DNA of 64,000 bases, from contig KZ111186.1 in assembly GCA_002077045.2 (NCBI GenBank), forward strand, positions 114,627 through 178,626, in the 5' to 3' direction. This DNA comes from Rachicladosporium sp. CCFEE 5018. Taxonomy: Eukaryota; Ascomycota; Dothideomycetes; Cladosporiales; Cladosporiaceae. Below the pieces are notes generated by a model that did no database searches, had not been told where the DNA came from, and saw only the letters and a list, made by a program, of their open reading frames with translations. Position numbers and translations under genes: made by a program. Positions 44,532 to 56,418 of this stretch are shown here, piece by piece (the first letter of the stretch is position 1; every line of letters begins with the position of its first letter).

Positions 44532-45359
44532 TTTACAGTAATGCGATTGATTTGAGTATTGCGAATATCTTCTCAATCATCAATCAAGGTACTACTTGGC
44601 CAATACCAATAGGCCGATGCACAACTTCATCATCTGTCCAGCCAACTTCGGGTCGCAGACTCTGTTGCAACTGTCGTCTGAATCAGTCTAAGGTATGTCT
44701 TCTCCGATCGTGTAGTTGACATGCTATAATAATGTTTCTGTCCGCTCCTCCACTACGTCCAGGCGCATTCTTGTCCTCCGCGCCAGCATGTAACCACCAT
44801 CGTCCGATTAGCTTCCCGACATGCATCGTTGGTGTATATAAGGCAGAGTCTTGCAGCTCGTCAAGGACGCAGCCTGACAACAGGTGCCTTAAAGCCGGTG
44901 TCCACTGCCTTCCCCAAGGGCCTTCGTCTTGTGTCGAGCTGCACGCCGATGACTTCGCTGGTCATCCAAGCGCATTCTCGCATCCCTAGCTAGGATGCGC
45001 TTGTTGCGACAGTCCGGAAGACTTCCTGATACAGCGTAATACATTCGTATCAACGGACGCTCCCACAGCTTCTCGATAACAATATCAGCAAACGGTGGCA
45101 TGAAACCTAGAGTCCATGTCCTGAACCACCGGTGTCTGTTCTTCAGCAGGACTGTCCCGTACTATTCGTTCCGGTATACAGGGTATCCGTCACACCGGAA
45201 TTAGGGTTAGCAGCGCTTCCAGCGCACGACTCTCGATCATTAACACGTGGCATGGTCCGCTTCGCTATTGGTTAGTGTACACGCAGGTGCCTAGTACGAA
45301 TGTGACGTGACACTAGTAGCACTAGGGTCTAGCACTATCACAAGTACAATACGATGCGT
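44532..45359. other. No supported gene
   Basis: Short ORFs without motifs. TTAGGGTTAG at about 45204 is a single telomere-like hexamer and not meaningful by itself. Confidence 0.35.
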
Positions 45360-45840
45360 AGAGAGATCGACAATTGTACAGGCGCACGTGGACCCTCTCC
45401 TAGATGAGATGAAAGACTTGGACAAGAGGTAGACCGCAGTCAAGCAGCCTCCTATGCTCCCGGACCTGGTCGCAGACAAATCCAGGGCTGAGGAAAGACA
45501 CAGAGCTAGGACTATGAGTGACTCCGTATTCGAGTCTACAGTCGGGGCCAGGATTACGGAAGGTTGCCTGTTCGTGAACTGCATGAGATGCACGTCCGCT
45601 ATTGTGATCAAGTTCCATAGCAAGCTTCTGCCTATGATGCCGAACACGGATAGAAAACCAGTACTTGAACGCAGTCGCGCTTACGATCTGCAAGACGTGC
45701 GAGGTCAAGGCCGTGGCGTGGTTCGCGCGTACGGTGACCAAGATCAGGACATCCTCGTGAGCCACTTCAAAGATTTGAAAGTGTGGTCCACTTCATCTCA
45801 GATGGATCTCAACCCTAACAGCGTCATATCGCTGCACTAG
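45360..45840 (+). pseudogene. Unrecognised coding-like frame with one stop
   Basis: One plus-strand frame reads VDPLLDEMKDLDKR, then a TAG at about 45430. It then stays open for 136 codons to 45840 (MLPDLVADKSRAEERHRART, GARITEGCLFVNCMRCTSAI, RAYGDQDQDILVSHFKDLKV). Charge distribution and codon use look real. I do not recognise the family. The piece lacks a convincing start. Confidence 0.3.
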
Positions 45841-46014
45841 GTACTGGATCCTGTACTCGCAGCGCTGTAGATGTATGCGACACACCCACAAACACCTGTA
45901 GGGTGTATAGACGAGTCGCAACGGAGGCTCAAACTGTCTTCTGATATATCGAAACTGAATTAGCCCAATGAATCTCGACTTGTGACTGTCGACTTCATTG
46001 TGAATGGGATTTCC

Positions 46015-48299
46015 TCAAGCTCTCGCCAGGATCTTCATTGCTGCAATCAAGCTCGTCATTTCCTTAGTGAGCTGGGATCTGGACCTTTTCAGTCCAGGTG
46101 CTTCGCCGGCAAGCTCCTCAAGCTCGGTCATGGACAACTGGCTCACGAAGATAGGCGAGAAGAGCGCGAGTGGGCTCTCCTCGCATTGGAGAAGATGATG
46201 AAGCACCGCCTGCTTGCAGACACTGTCGACAAATGTCTTGCGACTGATCTTGTAATACGATTGCAGGATATCCATGATATCCTGCACAACGTAGTCCTCA
46301 TTACTCATGGAACGAGTGGTATGCGTTGCGTGCTCCAATCGAACGACCCTCCCGTGACTACCGTTGTGGAACGCGTATTTCCCAATATTGATTGCGGCAT
46401 GTCCCTGGCGGCTTTTATGAAGTTAGTCAGACTTGAGCTGATTGTCAGCGTATGGACGAGCTAACCTCTTCTGGAGATTTTCGTTGAAGTAGTGATTAAG
46501 CGTTAGCGGCGTGTCGCTCTTTTCGACGTCGAGAAGGAACTGGATGTTGGTGATTGCCCTCTGGTAACGCTTGATCAGCTCATCTGAGAGCTTGTCCATC
46601 AGCGAATTGCAGACATTTGGGTCGTTGCAGATAGAAGCCAGAGCGGTATCAACATAGTTGTGGACAATGATGATGACATCGCTGACAAAGCCCATTCCGA
46701 CGTCTGTCCATTTTGCAGATTGCCTCTTCATGCACGTGGCCAGGAGGGAGGCATTGAAGGTGCCTAGTTCGAAACCTCGATTGTTCTGGAAAATTTGTAA
46801 GATCCAGTCCCTGATGTCTCCATACTGTGAATATTGCAGGCTTCCCTGCGAGTGCAGAATGTTGACGAGCTTATCTAGGTCGTATTCTTTCCGAACTTCG
46901 AAGAGCTTTGGGGGTTGCTCTATGTCACTGTCACCAGCTACGTCGTTGTCTTGTGCCGTGAACGCGTAGGTATGGCCGTACTTTGCCATCTCTTCTGAAA
47001 AGGTCTTCATTCGGGACATGATTGCGGGAGCGATCCGCAGTCTATGATCCGTTTCGAACAAATCATCGGCGCCATGAGTTGCATTCAGTGCCAGAACGAC
47101 AAGCCGCTGGAACCGGGTGGAGATCCTGGTCAGATACGCCATCTGCTCTGCTGGGCTGTTTCGTTCCGGTCCTAGCTCGGCAAGTCGCTCCCGGCAGGCG
47201 TTCAGTCGACTTTTGATCTCAACTTTTACCTTGCGAACACGTTACCACTAGGCTGTCACCGTAAGTGGGGCGATCACTTACTCTTGGGAACTCCGTCTTC
47301 ACTAGTGAAGAATGCACTTCCTTGAGGCGAAGCCTTAGCGAGTCGACGCCGACTTTGTCTTTGTCAACACTGCTCCATGGAACACAAGAGCGGAAGAAAT
47401 CAGCCTCCAGGACACCACGGTCCATATTATCTTGGAGTTCTTTCTGGCCGGGATTGCGGGTGATATGCCAGCCCAGTTTCATTCGGCGAGCACGTCCCTC
47501 CAATAGAGCGACCACACCTGACTCCGCACCCGTGTCGACCAGGTCGGCTTTGGTAAGCACACCGAGTGTGCGGTCACCGTGAACGTCGAACTCCGCGGCA
47601 AGCTCCAATATCTCCTGCGTCGCCACATCAACGTTGGCAGGGACCACGGCGAGCATGATAGATCGAGGATTTTTCATGTAGCCTGTTACCATGTTTCTGA
47701 CAAGGCCAATGTCCGCCTTTGTCGTCAAACCTCCAGTAGTACTCTTGAAAATCCCAGGGACGTCGATGACACTAAGGTGCTCCTGATCAGGACCGGAGAT
47801 TTCGAGGCGAAGAACATCATTCGAGAATGTAGGCTTTCGCTCTGCCTCATCGCCGTCTCCAGATAGGCCCATCTCCAGATGTGCCTCGCAAGATGTCAGC
47901 CCCTGTACGTCAACTTTTGGAAGTAGAGCTTACCTCTTGCACGATCTGTCTGAACGTATTGGGATCCAAATTCGGCACTGCCCTTCCCCATTCCTTCAAA
48001 CGGCTGCTATGATCTGGCGAAGCATAGCGATCGGGAATAATAGACACAAGGATCTGCTCCTGGACTGCTCTGCGGAAGACGAGATGGGTGGCGAAACGAG
48101 TGCACAGGCCGCTGTCTCGAGGGAATGGCTTCTTGATCAGGCCCTCGAGCACACTACTTTTTCCTGAGGACTGGTCACCGACCACGACAATTTGCGGAAG
48201 GTCAACCAAGTCTCCAACTCCACAAGCAAAAAGTTTGTCAATCTTCTCAAGCATCATCGGCTCGGCGATACCGTATTGCTCTGGGTATTGGCCCGCCAT
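46015..48299 (-). CDS. Dynamin-like (Mx-type) GTPase
   Basis: A complete four-exon gene: 48299-47934, 47884-47282, 47229-46466 and 46411-46015. Introns 47885-47933 (49 bases), 47230-47281 (52) and 46412-46465 (54, branch CTGACTAAC) all keep phase, giving 709 residues. The GTPase domain has G1 GDQSSGKSS, a G2 threonine in LCTRFATHL, G3 IDVPG and G4 TKAD. The middle/stalk region follows (RQSAKWTDVGMGFVSDVIII). The C-terminal GED is DIMDILQSYYKISRKTFVDS to EMTSLIAAMKILARA. No PH domain or proline-rich tail is seen, so the layout is Mx-like, as in the many expanded fungal dynamin-like proteins linked to membrane remodelling or stress. I chose MAGQYPEQ as start; an in-frame ATG at 48392 would add 31 residues. 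Confidence 0.85.
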
Positions 48300-49150
48300 G
48301 GCGACAAAGTAAGCGTCCGTATGAGTGGAAGATCTGAATTGGAGGCTGCGAGGATAGATATATCTCTTCTTGGGACCAGTCATTCGGGTCAACTACGCGA
48401 AGAGTGAGAAATGTACCTGTTCGCCCATTTCATTATTAAGCGTGGAGCAAATAGAAGCCACCTGGAATTGGAAAGAAGCGTATACCAAGACACAGATTCT
48501 TCCTAGCATGAGAGACGACGGGCCTTCGTCGACCCCTTTTGCGTCGTCACTGCCTGTGTCTCGTAGACATCCCCCCGAATATGGACGATTGTCTGCATTC
48601 AACAATCGGAGTTCAGCGAGTCTTCATCAGCATCCAGTGCGATCCATCGAAGACCGGGCCGCAGGCGGGACCGCAGCGGTGGAACTGCAGCATGTAGGGT
48701 CTACGCTAAAACGCCGTACAGCCATTTAGCTCCAAACTCTGACCTCACGTATGAGTACCATCATCCCCGAGCTCAAGATACACAGTGTGGCTAATGGAGT
48801 AGTGCTTGAAAGGGGTCATGCGAGATATAAACAAATGGCCATCCCTTACGATATTTCAACTTCGAAGAGGAGGGAAGACCAGGCACGACTTGAGCGCTGT
48901 CTCGTTGCGAGAAGTGCCCACGTTCGCTTGTACACGCGAACTTACGAAGCCGTCCGCATTTGGTCCGTGCGTCATGGAGATGCAATGCATGAAGACCTGA
49001 CCCAAAGCGTGGGAGGTATATGCATACTACAGCGTGTGTGTAGATCCACACTACTATCACAATACTCTTGATTAGGTCCCAAGTATGGCCCTACTTCCTT
49101 GACCGAAAGCTTCACACATACTGTACCCTAAAAACGTGGATGTTTGTCGC
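48300..49150. other. No supported gene
   Basis: Upstream flank of the dynamin-like gene and downstream flank of the PD-(D/E)XK gene. Short ORFs without motifs. Confidence 0.4.
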
Positions 49151-50518
49151 TCAGTTCGAAAGATCGACGAGTACATCCCCAACGAGCCGCCTCAATATGT
49201 GCTCCTCAATCCACGGCCACCACACCTCCTTCGCCCAGCCCATCAAAATCTGCAATCCAGCAACGACCTTGTACGTTCCCAAAACACTTGTCGTCCTCCC
49301 AAATTCAATCCCTTGCTCATACAGAAGGCCATTTACCACATGATCCTCGAAGCACCAAAATGTCCAATCACTCCCTTGTACAAAGAGAAGCGGCAGTGGT
49401 GGAATCGGTAAGTCTTGCCATCGAGGATGCTCAGCCTGCTGTAGAAGTATACGCAGCTGACGGACCTGAGCCTCCGCCCAAGTGGAGACCTGCGCTCGGG
49501 CCTCCAAGCCGCCTTCACCCGGGAGTTTAGTCTCGATGCTTATAGCAAGGGGGTTATACTTGACAGGTCCGTAGTCGGTCTGGTTGAGTTGGAGATTCTG
49601 CTCTGCAAGATGCCGCTTCACTGAGTATGGAAGTTGGATGGACAGGCTGAAGTCAACCTTGCGCGATTGAATCTTCTCTTTCTCTCGCAGATACGGCACG
49701 AGTGAGGGTGGGCTGATGGAAGCGTTGGTGATGTTGTGCCAGCGCAGCGTGTGTTTGTGCCGTGATGACTTGCGTGCCATTTCCAGTAGTGGGTAGTGCA
49801 CTTCGCAGTTCCATGCGGACTCGAAAGCACCGTCACTCTTGCAAGCTGCAGTCTTCTCCACGAGATCACTGACTTCTTCCAGAACTGGCGCTGCATCTCC
49901 TGCAGCATGATCATGGAAAAGAGTCTCTTCGATGTCTACACCACCGAACGCTTCCCTTATTGCCGGCGTATCGCAAGCAAGCGGCAGAACGGCGATGTCT
50001 CGAGCGATACTCCTGAGAGCCTTGACAAGCCCCACTACAGCCTTTGGAAGCTTGGATGGAATGCTCATATCTCCAGCTGCGTACATGACTGGATAGAGCC
50101 CATATTGTCGGTCACTGGACTGCTTTAGAGGACTGCCCGACCGCTCACTGCGCTTACTGCTGCTGGATTGTCCGCTTCGGCGACTGCTGTTATCCTCATC
50201 TTCGCTACAAGATCGTTTCGAGCTGGATGTAGACGGTGGGCGACCTAGGACGGGCGCATTCGGGAGCAGCGGGAGTGTAGAGGATGATCGAGGCGCGCGG
50301 GGGGTTTCATCGATATCGTCGAAGCCGGCGTTCTCGCTTTCAACCCCATCGACATCTGCCAGAGCAGCAGGCTTGCCGATATTGGGGCGTTTAGGCGTGG
50401 TCGCATTAGCGTCCATCTCCGCGAGCGGGCGCGTTCGCTTGCGACCTTTTGTGTCTGGGTTGGATGTGACTCCAGTGGTACTGTTGACCCAACCAGCTAT
50501 GTCGACGTACGACGACAT
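49151..50518 (-). CDS. PD-(D/E)XK nuclease-like protein
   Basis: A complete single-exon gene of 455 residues from ATG 50518 (MSSYVDIAGWVNSTTG). The frame is open to 50734, but this start matches the usual short N-terminal helix of the fungal family. The N-terminal third is disordered, with a basic stretch (KGRKRTRP) that could be a nuclear signal and a serine-rich acidic/basic tract (SSKRSCSEDEDNSSRRSG). The C-terminal domain carries the nuclease-fold signature: TDYGPVKYNPLAISIETKLP, with Asp then ExK spaced as in PD-(D/E)XK, followed by helix QVSTWAEAQVRQLRILLQQ. In fungi this family is expanded and untested biochemically; some copies are linked to repeats. No lesion is visible. Confidence 0.75.
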   Translation of the reverse strand: MSSYVDIAGWVNSTTGVTSNPDTKGRKRTRPLAEMDANATTPKRPNIGKPAALADVDGVESENAGFDDIDETPRAPRSSSTLPLLPNAPVLGRPPSTSSSKRSCSEDEDNSSRRSGQSSSSKRSERSGSPLKQSSDRQYGLYPVMYAAGDMSIPSKLPKAVVGLVKALRSIARDIAVLPLACDTPAIREAFGGVDIEETLFHDHAAGDAAPVLEEVSDLVEKTAACKSDGAFESAWNCEVHYPLLEMARKSSRHKHTLRWHNITNASISPPSLVPYLREKEKIQSRKVDFSLSIQLPYSVKRHLAEQNLQLNQTDYGPVKYNPLAISIETKLPGEGGLEARAQVSTWAEAQVRQLRILLQQAEHPRWQDLPIPPLPLLFVQGSDWTFWCFEDHVVNGLLYEQGIEFGRTTSVLGTYKVVAGLQILMGWAKEVWWPWIEEHILRRLVGDVLVDLSN

Positions 50519-51242
50519 GGACTGAGTGGTAGTAAGTGGTGAGAGGTAGATCGTGAAGCTGGTGAGCATCGAGACTGTTAGTAAACAAACTCCAAACCAA
50601 CGAAAGCGGGGCTGGGGAGCGGACATCGGTCCGACGGATCCCTTGAGCTCAATCCGTAGAGACCTTCTATAATGTACTTCTGCTACATACACAATCTGTA
50701 ACGCATCTCTCATAATTACCACGACTGCAGTCACGACCTAAAAGTTGTCTATTCGGTATGAACTCACCAGAGTCATTCGCCCATGCGAGTAGTACTTCCC
50801 TTAAGGGTCTAAAAGGAAGCGTCGCGCACCTCAACACAGACATGAGCTGTAAGATACTGACATTGATGGCTGCTTCAAGCCTGATAACTTGTTCATCACG
50901 CTACTGCCTAGGCTGGCCGCTGGGCCGACGTGATTGACGATGGCAGCCTGGCTTGCAGGTGGCGTGGCGCCCAAGTCCTCTGCTCGTTAGCTGCACATAA
51001 TACTCCAACAATATGCTCACCGCACACCGTTTCCGGCTTGTTGTCCATGGTGAGAATCCACGTTTGGGATGTTAACGGCAACGACCTATCTGTAGCGTTA
51101 TGCACAGTCTACCTTGCATCTCGTTTGCTTGGGCCTTGCTGCCAAAGGTCAGCAGCTACATCGCGTGCGAGTACCCTCGCGAACGGATGGAGTTTAGAGC
51201 CATGATGGGATGCATCATGGGGGCAATCTTTAAGACGCAGAA
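50519..51242. other. No supported gene
   Basis: Upstream of the nuclease-like gene; no motif recognised. Part of it may belong to the gypsy element that follows. Confidence 0.35.
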
Positions 51243-51700
51243 ATGGCGCCACATCTGTCGGCTGCTCAACACAAGGCTACTCAGACCATGATCTGTGACG
51301 GCACGTTAACCTATGTAGACATCGCCTACTTGGTACTGGACCGACGCATCCAATCCGATGGTATCCCATGCGTTTTCGTCATAGACGGGGATAAGCTCTT
51401 CACATCCACTTTGTCGAAGACCCTTATCGCCTCCCTCGGCGATAAACATAAGCTATGCACTGCGTACCACCCTCAAACGGACGGCCAGACATAACGCGCG
51501 AATCAATCCCTGGAAGTGTGCCTCAGACACTACGTGAACCACGCACAAAACAAATGGACCTCGCTACTCTCTGTGGTACAACTCACACTCAACAACAACG
51601 TGTCTATGCATGAACGCCTCACTGCAAGCCACCGAGATGGGTTAGCCAATAGGTGCCGCTCAGCTACCGCCTCAGCGCGAGTGAATCGAGCACGATAATT
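51243..51700 (+). mobile_element. Ty3/gypsy integrase fragment
   Basis: One frame reads GIPCVFVIDGDKLFTSTLSK, then GDKHKLCTAYHPQTDGQT, a TAA at 51492-51494, and in the same frame ANQSLEVCLRHYVNHAQNKW and LLSVVQLTLNNNVS. This is the middle and end of a chromoviral (gypsy) integrase core, with the HPQTDGQ motif intact. Protease, reverse transcriptase, RNase H and LTRs are not visible, so it is a scrap. It lies directly upstream of the NLR-type gene. Confidence 0.75.
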
Positions 51701-51946
51701 GTAAAGTTGGTGCATAGGCACACGGTGCCGTATAATTTCCGCCATCTTCTTTGTTGACGAAGTAAATGGTCCGCCTAGACTTATTGCACGGCGATGACTA
51801 GTCTCCCTATCGGAACGCAAGAGCATGGCTTCGCCAACTACAATAGCCGCATCGCCAATCAGCCCGGCCAGCAAACGATTCACGGCGGACAGCACATCTA
51901 TCTGTGTGTGGCGTATGCCCATCGCGTAGCTGACATGACTGACTGA

Positions 51947-53664
51947 CTCGCATCCGCAGTAAGGACAACCGCTCTAGCGTCCAAAGCACGACGCATGCGG
52001 GAATTTGCATCTCGGTCCCGTTCGCAACCGTCACAACCTACGCGGAACGGAGTGAGCTGTCGCAGCAGCTGGAGGAGAAGCTGGGCAAGTCGCATCCCGG
52101 GAAGAAGCTCGCACACGCCGTCGCAGTGATAGGCTTAGGGGGCACCGGGAAGACTCAGCTAGTGTTAAGGTACATTGAACAGCATGAGCAGGAGTATGAC
52201 AGCATCTTGTGGATCGATGCGCGGAGTAAGGAGACAGTGCGGTCACGCTTCGAGCGGTGCTGTCGTGTCCTCGGGCTCCCTATCGAGCAAGCAAGCGAGC
52301 AGGGCCGGCTTTGCGATAGTCCTAGCGTGCAGGCCGTACACCAGTGGCTACGATGCAGGTCGGTCACGCAAAGATGGATGATGATCATCGATAACGCGGA
52401 CAAGCTCGATTGGGGGGTCAAGACCATCATTCCCCAAGGCCAGGCTGGCTCCGTGATCGTGACAAGCCAGGACAGCCACGTATCACAGATGTTAGGGCGT
52501 GGCAGTCAAGTGGTAAGGGTGGAGGAGATGAGCGCGGACGAAGCGCGGACGGTGTTGCTCAATGCAGTGTCCGAGGACTTACGAAGTGCTAGCGAAGAGC
52601 TCCTAAGCACCACAACACAACTTGTGGACACGCTGGATCGACTGGCTTTGGCGGTCGACCTAGCAGGCGCTCGCATCGGCTCTGACGTGGACGAGGGTGC
52701 TAAGGCGCATGACGCGATGCAGCGCTACATTGCCGATTTCCAGCATCATTAAGATAGGCTGCTGCGGAGTCGGCAGTATGCCGAAGCTACAGAGTACGAC
52801 CAGACGGTGTGGACGGTGTGGGAAGCCAGTCTGGCATCGCTTCGCAATGTAGAGGAGCGCGATACTAGCATCCGTCCCATCGACTTCTTGGTCCTTCTCA
52901 CATGTTTTGATCGAGCCAACATACAGACGGAGATGTTTCGGCTGGCGAGTGGTGGTATACACCAGATATGTGCGAGGACAGACACGGAGCTGCCGTCGTG
53001 GTTACAAGACATATTGCAGCGGCGCGTGAATGGTAAGGACGAGCAGTGGGACGACTACTACTACCGGGAGACGATCAAACCACTGGTGAGGTTTGGGCTG
53101 GTGCGATGAACGCAAGGCCGGTGGCCGGGATTGACGATGCACGGACTCGTTCAGTGGCGAGCGGCGAAGGGAAGGGACGAGGAGGCATGCTGGCAGTGGT
53201 ACACCACGTTTTGTGCGGCGGCCTGTTATCACAAGAAATATGGAGATTCAAAGGCGGAGTTTCGGCGTCACATGCTGCTGCATCTACCTACCATCGAGAG
53301 AATGATCAGGGAGGAGACTAAACGACGCGCGGACGAGCAAGGGTGGATGTGGATAAGTGTTGGGCAAGTCTGGGAGGACGAAGGCCGGTGGAAGCAGTCG
53401 GAAGAACTGTTCTTTGCGGCGTGGCAGTGCCGCGCTAGCCCGGAGCATCCCTCCACGCTGACTGCCATGACCAACCTTGCTTCCACATACCGGAACCAGG
53501 GGCGATGGAAGGAGGCGGAGGAGCTGGAGGTGATGGTGATGGAGGCGAGGTCGAGAACGCTGGGCGAGGAGCATCCCTCCACGCTCACCGCCATGGCCAA
53601 CCTTGCAGCGACGTACCGGAACCAGGGGCGGGAGAAAGAGGCGGAAGAGATAGAAGGGAAGTGA
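51947..53664 (+). pseudogene. NB-ARC / TPR protein (NLR-type STAND NTPase), two stops
   Basis: A single frame spans the whole interval. A linker (SELSQQLEEKLGKSHPGKK) leads into the NB-ARC domain: P-loop VIGLGGTGKTQLVLRYIEQ, Walker B RWMMIIDNADKLDW, GSVIVTSQDSHVSQML and a winged-helix-like part ending LTMHGLVQWRA. Then come TPR units (LTAMTNLASTYRNQGRWKEA, LTAMANLAATYRNQGREKEA), near-identical at the DNA level with a 126-base period. Two in-frame stops interrupt it: TAA at 52750-52752 (HHxDRLL) and TGA at 53107-53109 (LVRxTQGRW). No N-terminal effector domain is found, and the TPR array is short and ends in EEIEGK. Fungal NLRs of this kind are implicated in non-self recognition. Nucleotide-binding motifs look intact, so loss is probably recent. 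Confidence 0.7.
53440..53650 (+). repeat. 126-base tandem TPR-coding repeat
   Basis: Successive units share GGAGCATCCCTCCACGCT and CATACCGGAACCAGGGGCG-like blocks with a period of about 126 bases (42 codons). Such high identity is typical of fungal NLR repeat arrays that expand and contract. Confidence 0.7.
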
Positions 53665-55611
53665 AATGCAATCGAGACTGCATTCGGATGTCTATGTGTA
53701 TGTAAATCTTCGCAAAGGACAGATCCGCCCATACAAGAGATTGTAATTGTGGACCCGCGCGTCGACCGTGCAGTACTAATATGCGGTATAAAAGTCATGT
53801 GATCGCAGAACGCTTCTACGACTTCGAACATGCGCCACAGTCGATCTGGACGCTAGCCATGTTATCGTGATTTACTGTTATCGAGATACGCTGTTAATCT
53901 GTGAATTAGCAGCGTCGCTAAATGAACGCTAAGGCACCTTGACAATACGCCACTATTAGAACACCCAGTCCCTCGTTAAACGGAACTCTCGGGTGCATGC
54001 CTCTTACGTCGGGTCGCTCTGAAATTCTGAGGCAAGACTCTTCGCCATTAGGACTTCTAGCTCTACACCTACCGAGATGCCGAGACTTTTCGAAACGCGA
54101 TTTAGCAGGGATGAACCTGAACAGCCATCGTTAGCGATGTCAACAGAATGATCGACAGCTTAGCCAACAGACGGGGCATTCCGTTGCCGCTCTGCCACGT
54201 TGTGATGGAACAGCTAGAGAGTGACCAGACCTTAAGACCGGGGTCACAGACTTGCGAGGGAGATCATTCCGAGGTCTGAACTGTGAGTCTGGCTCGTTAC
54301 GGAGTGTGGCTCGCTACGTAGGGATGGACATTATACTGGAACTTGGACGTTTCGGATCTTACGAGAACCTTCTGAGATCGGTGGAAGACTAAGCACGTTG
54401 CAGACATGGCAGCGGGTGACATGTGTTACTGGACGTGCGTAGCTTGATCGTTCCTGTGCACTCCGATCGGCTCCCTTCCCCTTGCTCCAGAACCACTTCC
54501 CTTATCCATCGAGCGATTGTTCGTACAGCCGTAACATTGAGCCGAGAGGCTGCATTCGCGTCCAATTACTCCATTCGCGGGCTCGCTGCTTAGAACACAT
54601 CAGCCAGGGTTGTTGCCAAGAGATGTTTACACCATCGTATCAAGACGCACACCATTGGTCAGAACGGACTGCACGTCGACCGACCGAGTCTTGAAGATAA
54701 GAGTGTCAGGTTCCGAAGAATCGAGTTGGGTGGCACTTGCAGCGCCAGGGGCTGTAGCTGGCATTCCTTGTAGGGTCCGCCAAATCTGCAAGATCTGACC
54801 AATCCTGCAAATTGGGCGCAATCTGCTTGTGTCATCCAAGCTGATCGCACGTAACACCGGTTGCGCTAGCGCGGACGGCTGAGCGCTCCCCGCGCTGTTT
54901 TGTTAACCACACGCCATGGCACAACGTTGTGTAGCACCTGGCACGAGTTTCGATCGGTGTCTATGCTCATTCTCAAGTCCCCACAGACCATACTAGACAG
55001 GAGTTTTCGATTAGCCGTGCCGCTGACCATATTATATGTGACCCACAACGGAGCTGTCTGCCTTTTCGTCTGTCTTCTTTGTAACTATGTGTATAGCAGC
55101 GACGCCCGTTTGCCTGGGAGTCTCATGTGGGCGGGCCGACGTTTAGGACATACATCAGCCATAGGAAAGATGAAGCAAGCAGCTGCGCTTTCTGCAATCC
55201 GTCTTGAGCTCTCCCGGAAAAGGAATGAGAGGCTGCTAGATGAGAAGGAGGATCGAAGAAAAGAAGTTCGCAGAGTTGGTGTCGGTTTTGACTATGGCCA
55301 TTCCGGGACGACTAGGTTTTCGTAACGCCAGGATGCAGATTCAATTGGTCAAGTGGCGTCCCCTCACGCGGGGTATGCCGTGATGCGGGGACGGCTCTAG
55401 TGACACCTTAGGTATTGGCTGAAGGACACTATCCGTCAGTTTCATCGCTGCATGACCCATGATGTCGTCTGGTGGTCGCAGGTGCATAAATCTGTCTCGT
55501 GGAATACGACTACCACCTTACTCTGTTTGATACCACAAACCAGGATACGACCTACGACGAACAAAGACACAATCGACATCAAATGAAGCACATTCGCTGA
55601 AATCCCGTATC
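53665..55611. other. No supported gene
   Basis: A plus ORF at 54900-55325 ends in a charged helix-like piece (IRLELSRKRNERLLDEKEDR) followed by RRVGVGFDYGHSGTTRFS. It has no confirmed start, and I cannot assign it. The rest shows nothing recognisable. Confidence 0.35.
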
Positions 55612-56418
55612 ATGGAAGAACTTAGGATACTTCAGAGGCATGGAGAGCGGAGAGAGGATGAGTTATACGAGTACTCTCTCGACAACGCGCTAGCGCTCGC
55701 AGAGGGAAGGCTTCCCTTGGTCGTTGTGCTCCAGGAACCATGCAATACTGCCGATACGGTCCCTTACGACACGATGGTTTACGGGGACGAGTCTATCGAA
55801 GAATGGGGTTCTGAGCGCGTAGGATCTGCCACCCTTCAAGAGCTTGAAGGTTTGATCGAGAAGGCGTCAATGGGCAGATACGGTCTGGAAGATGTGTCAA
55901 TCTTCGACCTCAACACTCTACTTTCACGAGATATTCAGAATGATGTAGGAGATCGAGCGGATGATCTCCTTGCAGAAGCTCATGATACTTTCTGGAAGAT
56001 GCTGTTGGCAAAAAGACCCAGGGTGATGGTGGTGTTGACAACCACAGCGGGATCTTCATCAAACTCACGCGTCACTCTGTTAGGATCATCGCTGTTCAGA
56101 GCTGGATCTACAAAAGGTATCACACTGCACGACGGCAACATCGCGCACAAGACTCTGGTCGTGCGCGGGTTTCATCCTAGCATCTACTTACGAGACGATT
56201 ATCTAACGACGAATGATTGGGATAGTAGAGGTGTGAGAACTGCGAACGACATGCTTATGTATTGCTTCCGAATGGCATTCGACGAAATGAACGGCTCCCA
56301 AAGAGATGATGCAGCCTATGAAGAGCATCAGGAAAGGTGGAAAAAATTGTTGCGCGGTTCCCAGAGACACCCCCGGCTTGATCTGGTCGAGTCTTTCGAT
56401 CACCTCGGTCTTCAGTGA
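55612..56418 (+). CDS. Conserved-looking protein of unknown function
   Basis: An intact single-exon gene of 268 residues starting MEELRILQRHGERREDELYE. It has an even, acidic, globular composition, no signal peptide and no membrane helix. Segments that look structured are LPLVVVLQEPCNTADTVPYD, VSIFDLNTLLSRDIQND, RPRVMVVLTTTAGSSSNS and LVVRGFHPSIYLRDDY. The order strand - EPCN - DLN - VVL - HPS faintly recalls uracil-DNA-glycosylase-like folds (a GxDP-type loop early, an HPS loop late), but this is pattern matching only, and catalytic residues cannot be named. I do not recognise the family. Codon use is uniform and there are no lesions, so I take it as a real gene. Confidence 0.6.
   Translation: MEELRILQRHGERREDELYEYSLDNALALAEGRLPLVVVLQEPCNTADTVPYDTMVYGDESIEEWGSERVGSATLQELEGLIEKASMGRYGLEDVSIFDLNTLLSRDIQNDVGDRADDLLAEAHDTFWKMLLAKRPRVMVVLTTTAGSSSNSRVTLLGSSLFRAGSTKGITLHDGNIAHKTLVVRGFHPSIYLRDDYLTTNDWDSRGVRTANDMLMYCFRMAFDEMNGSQRDDAAYEEHQERWKKLLRGSQRHPRLDLVESFDHLGLQ

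Noticed and set aside
45204..45213. TTAGGGTTAG
   Set aside because: A single telomere-like unit, expected by chance in 64 kb.
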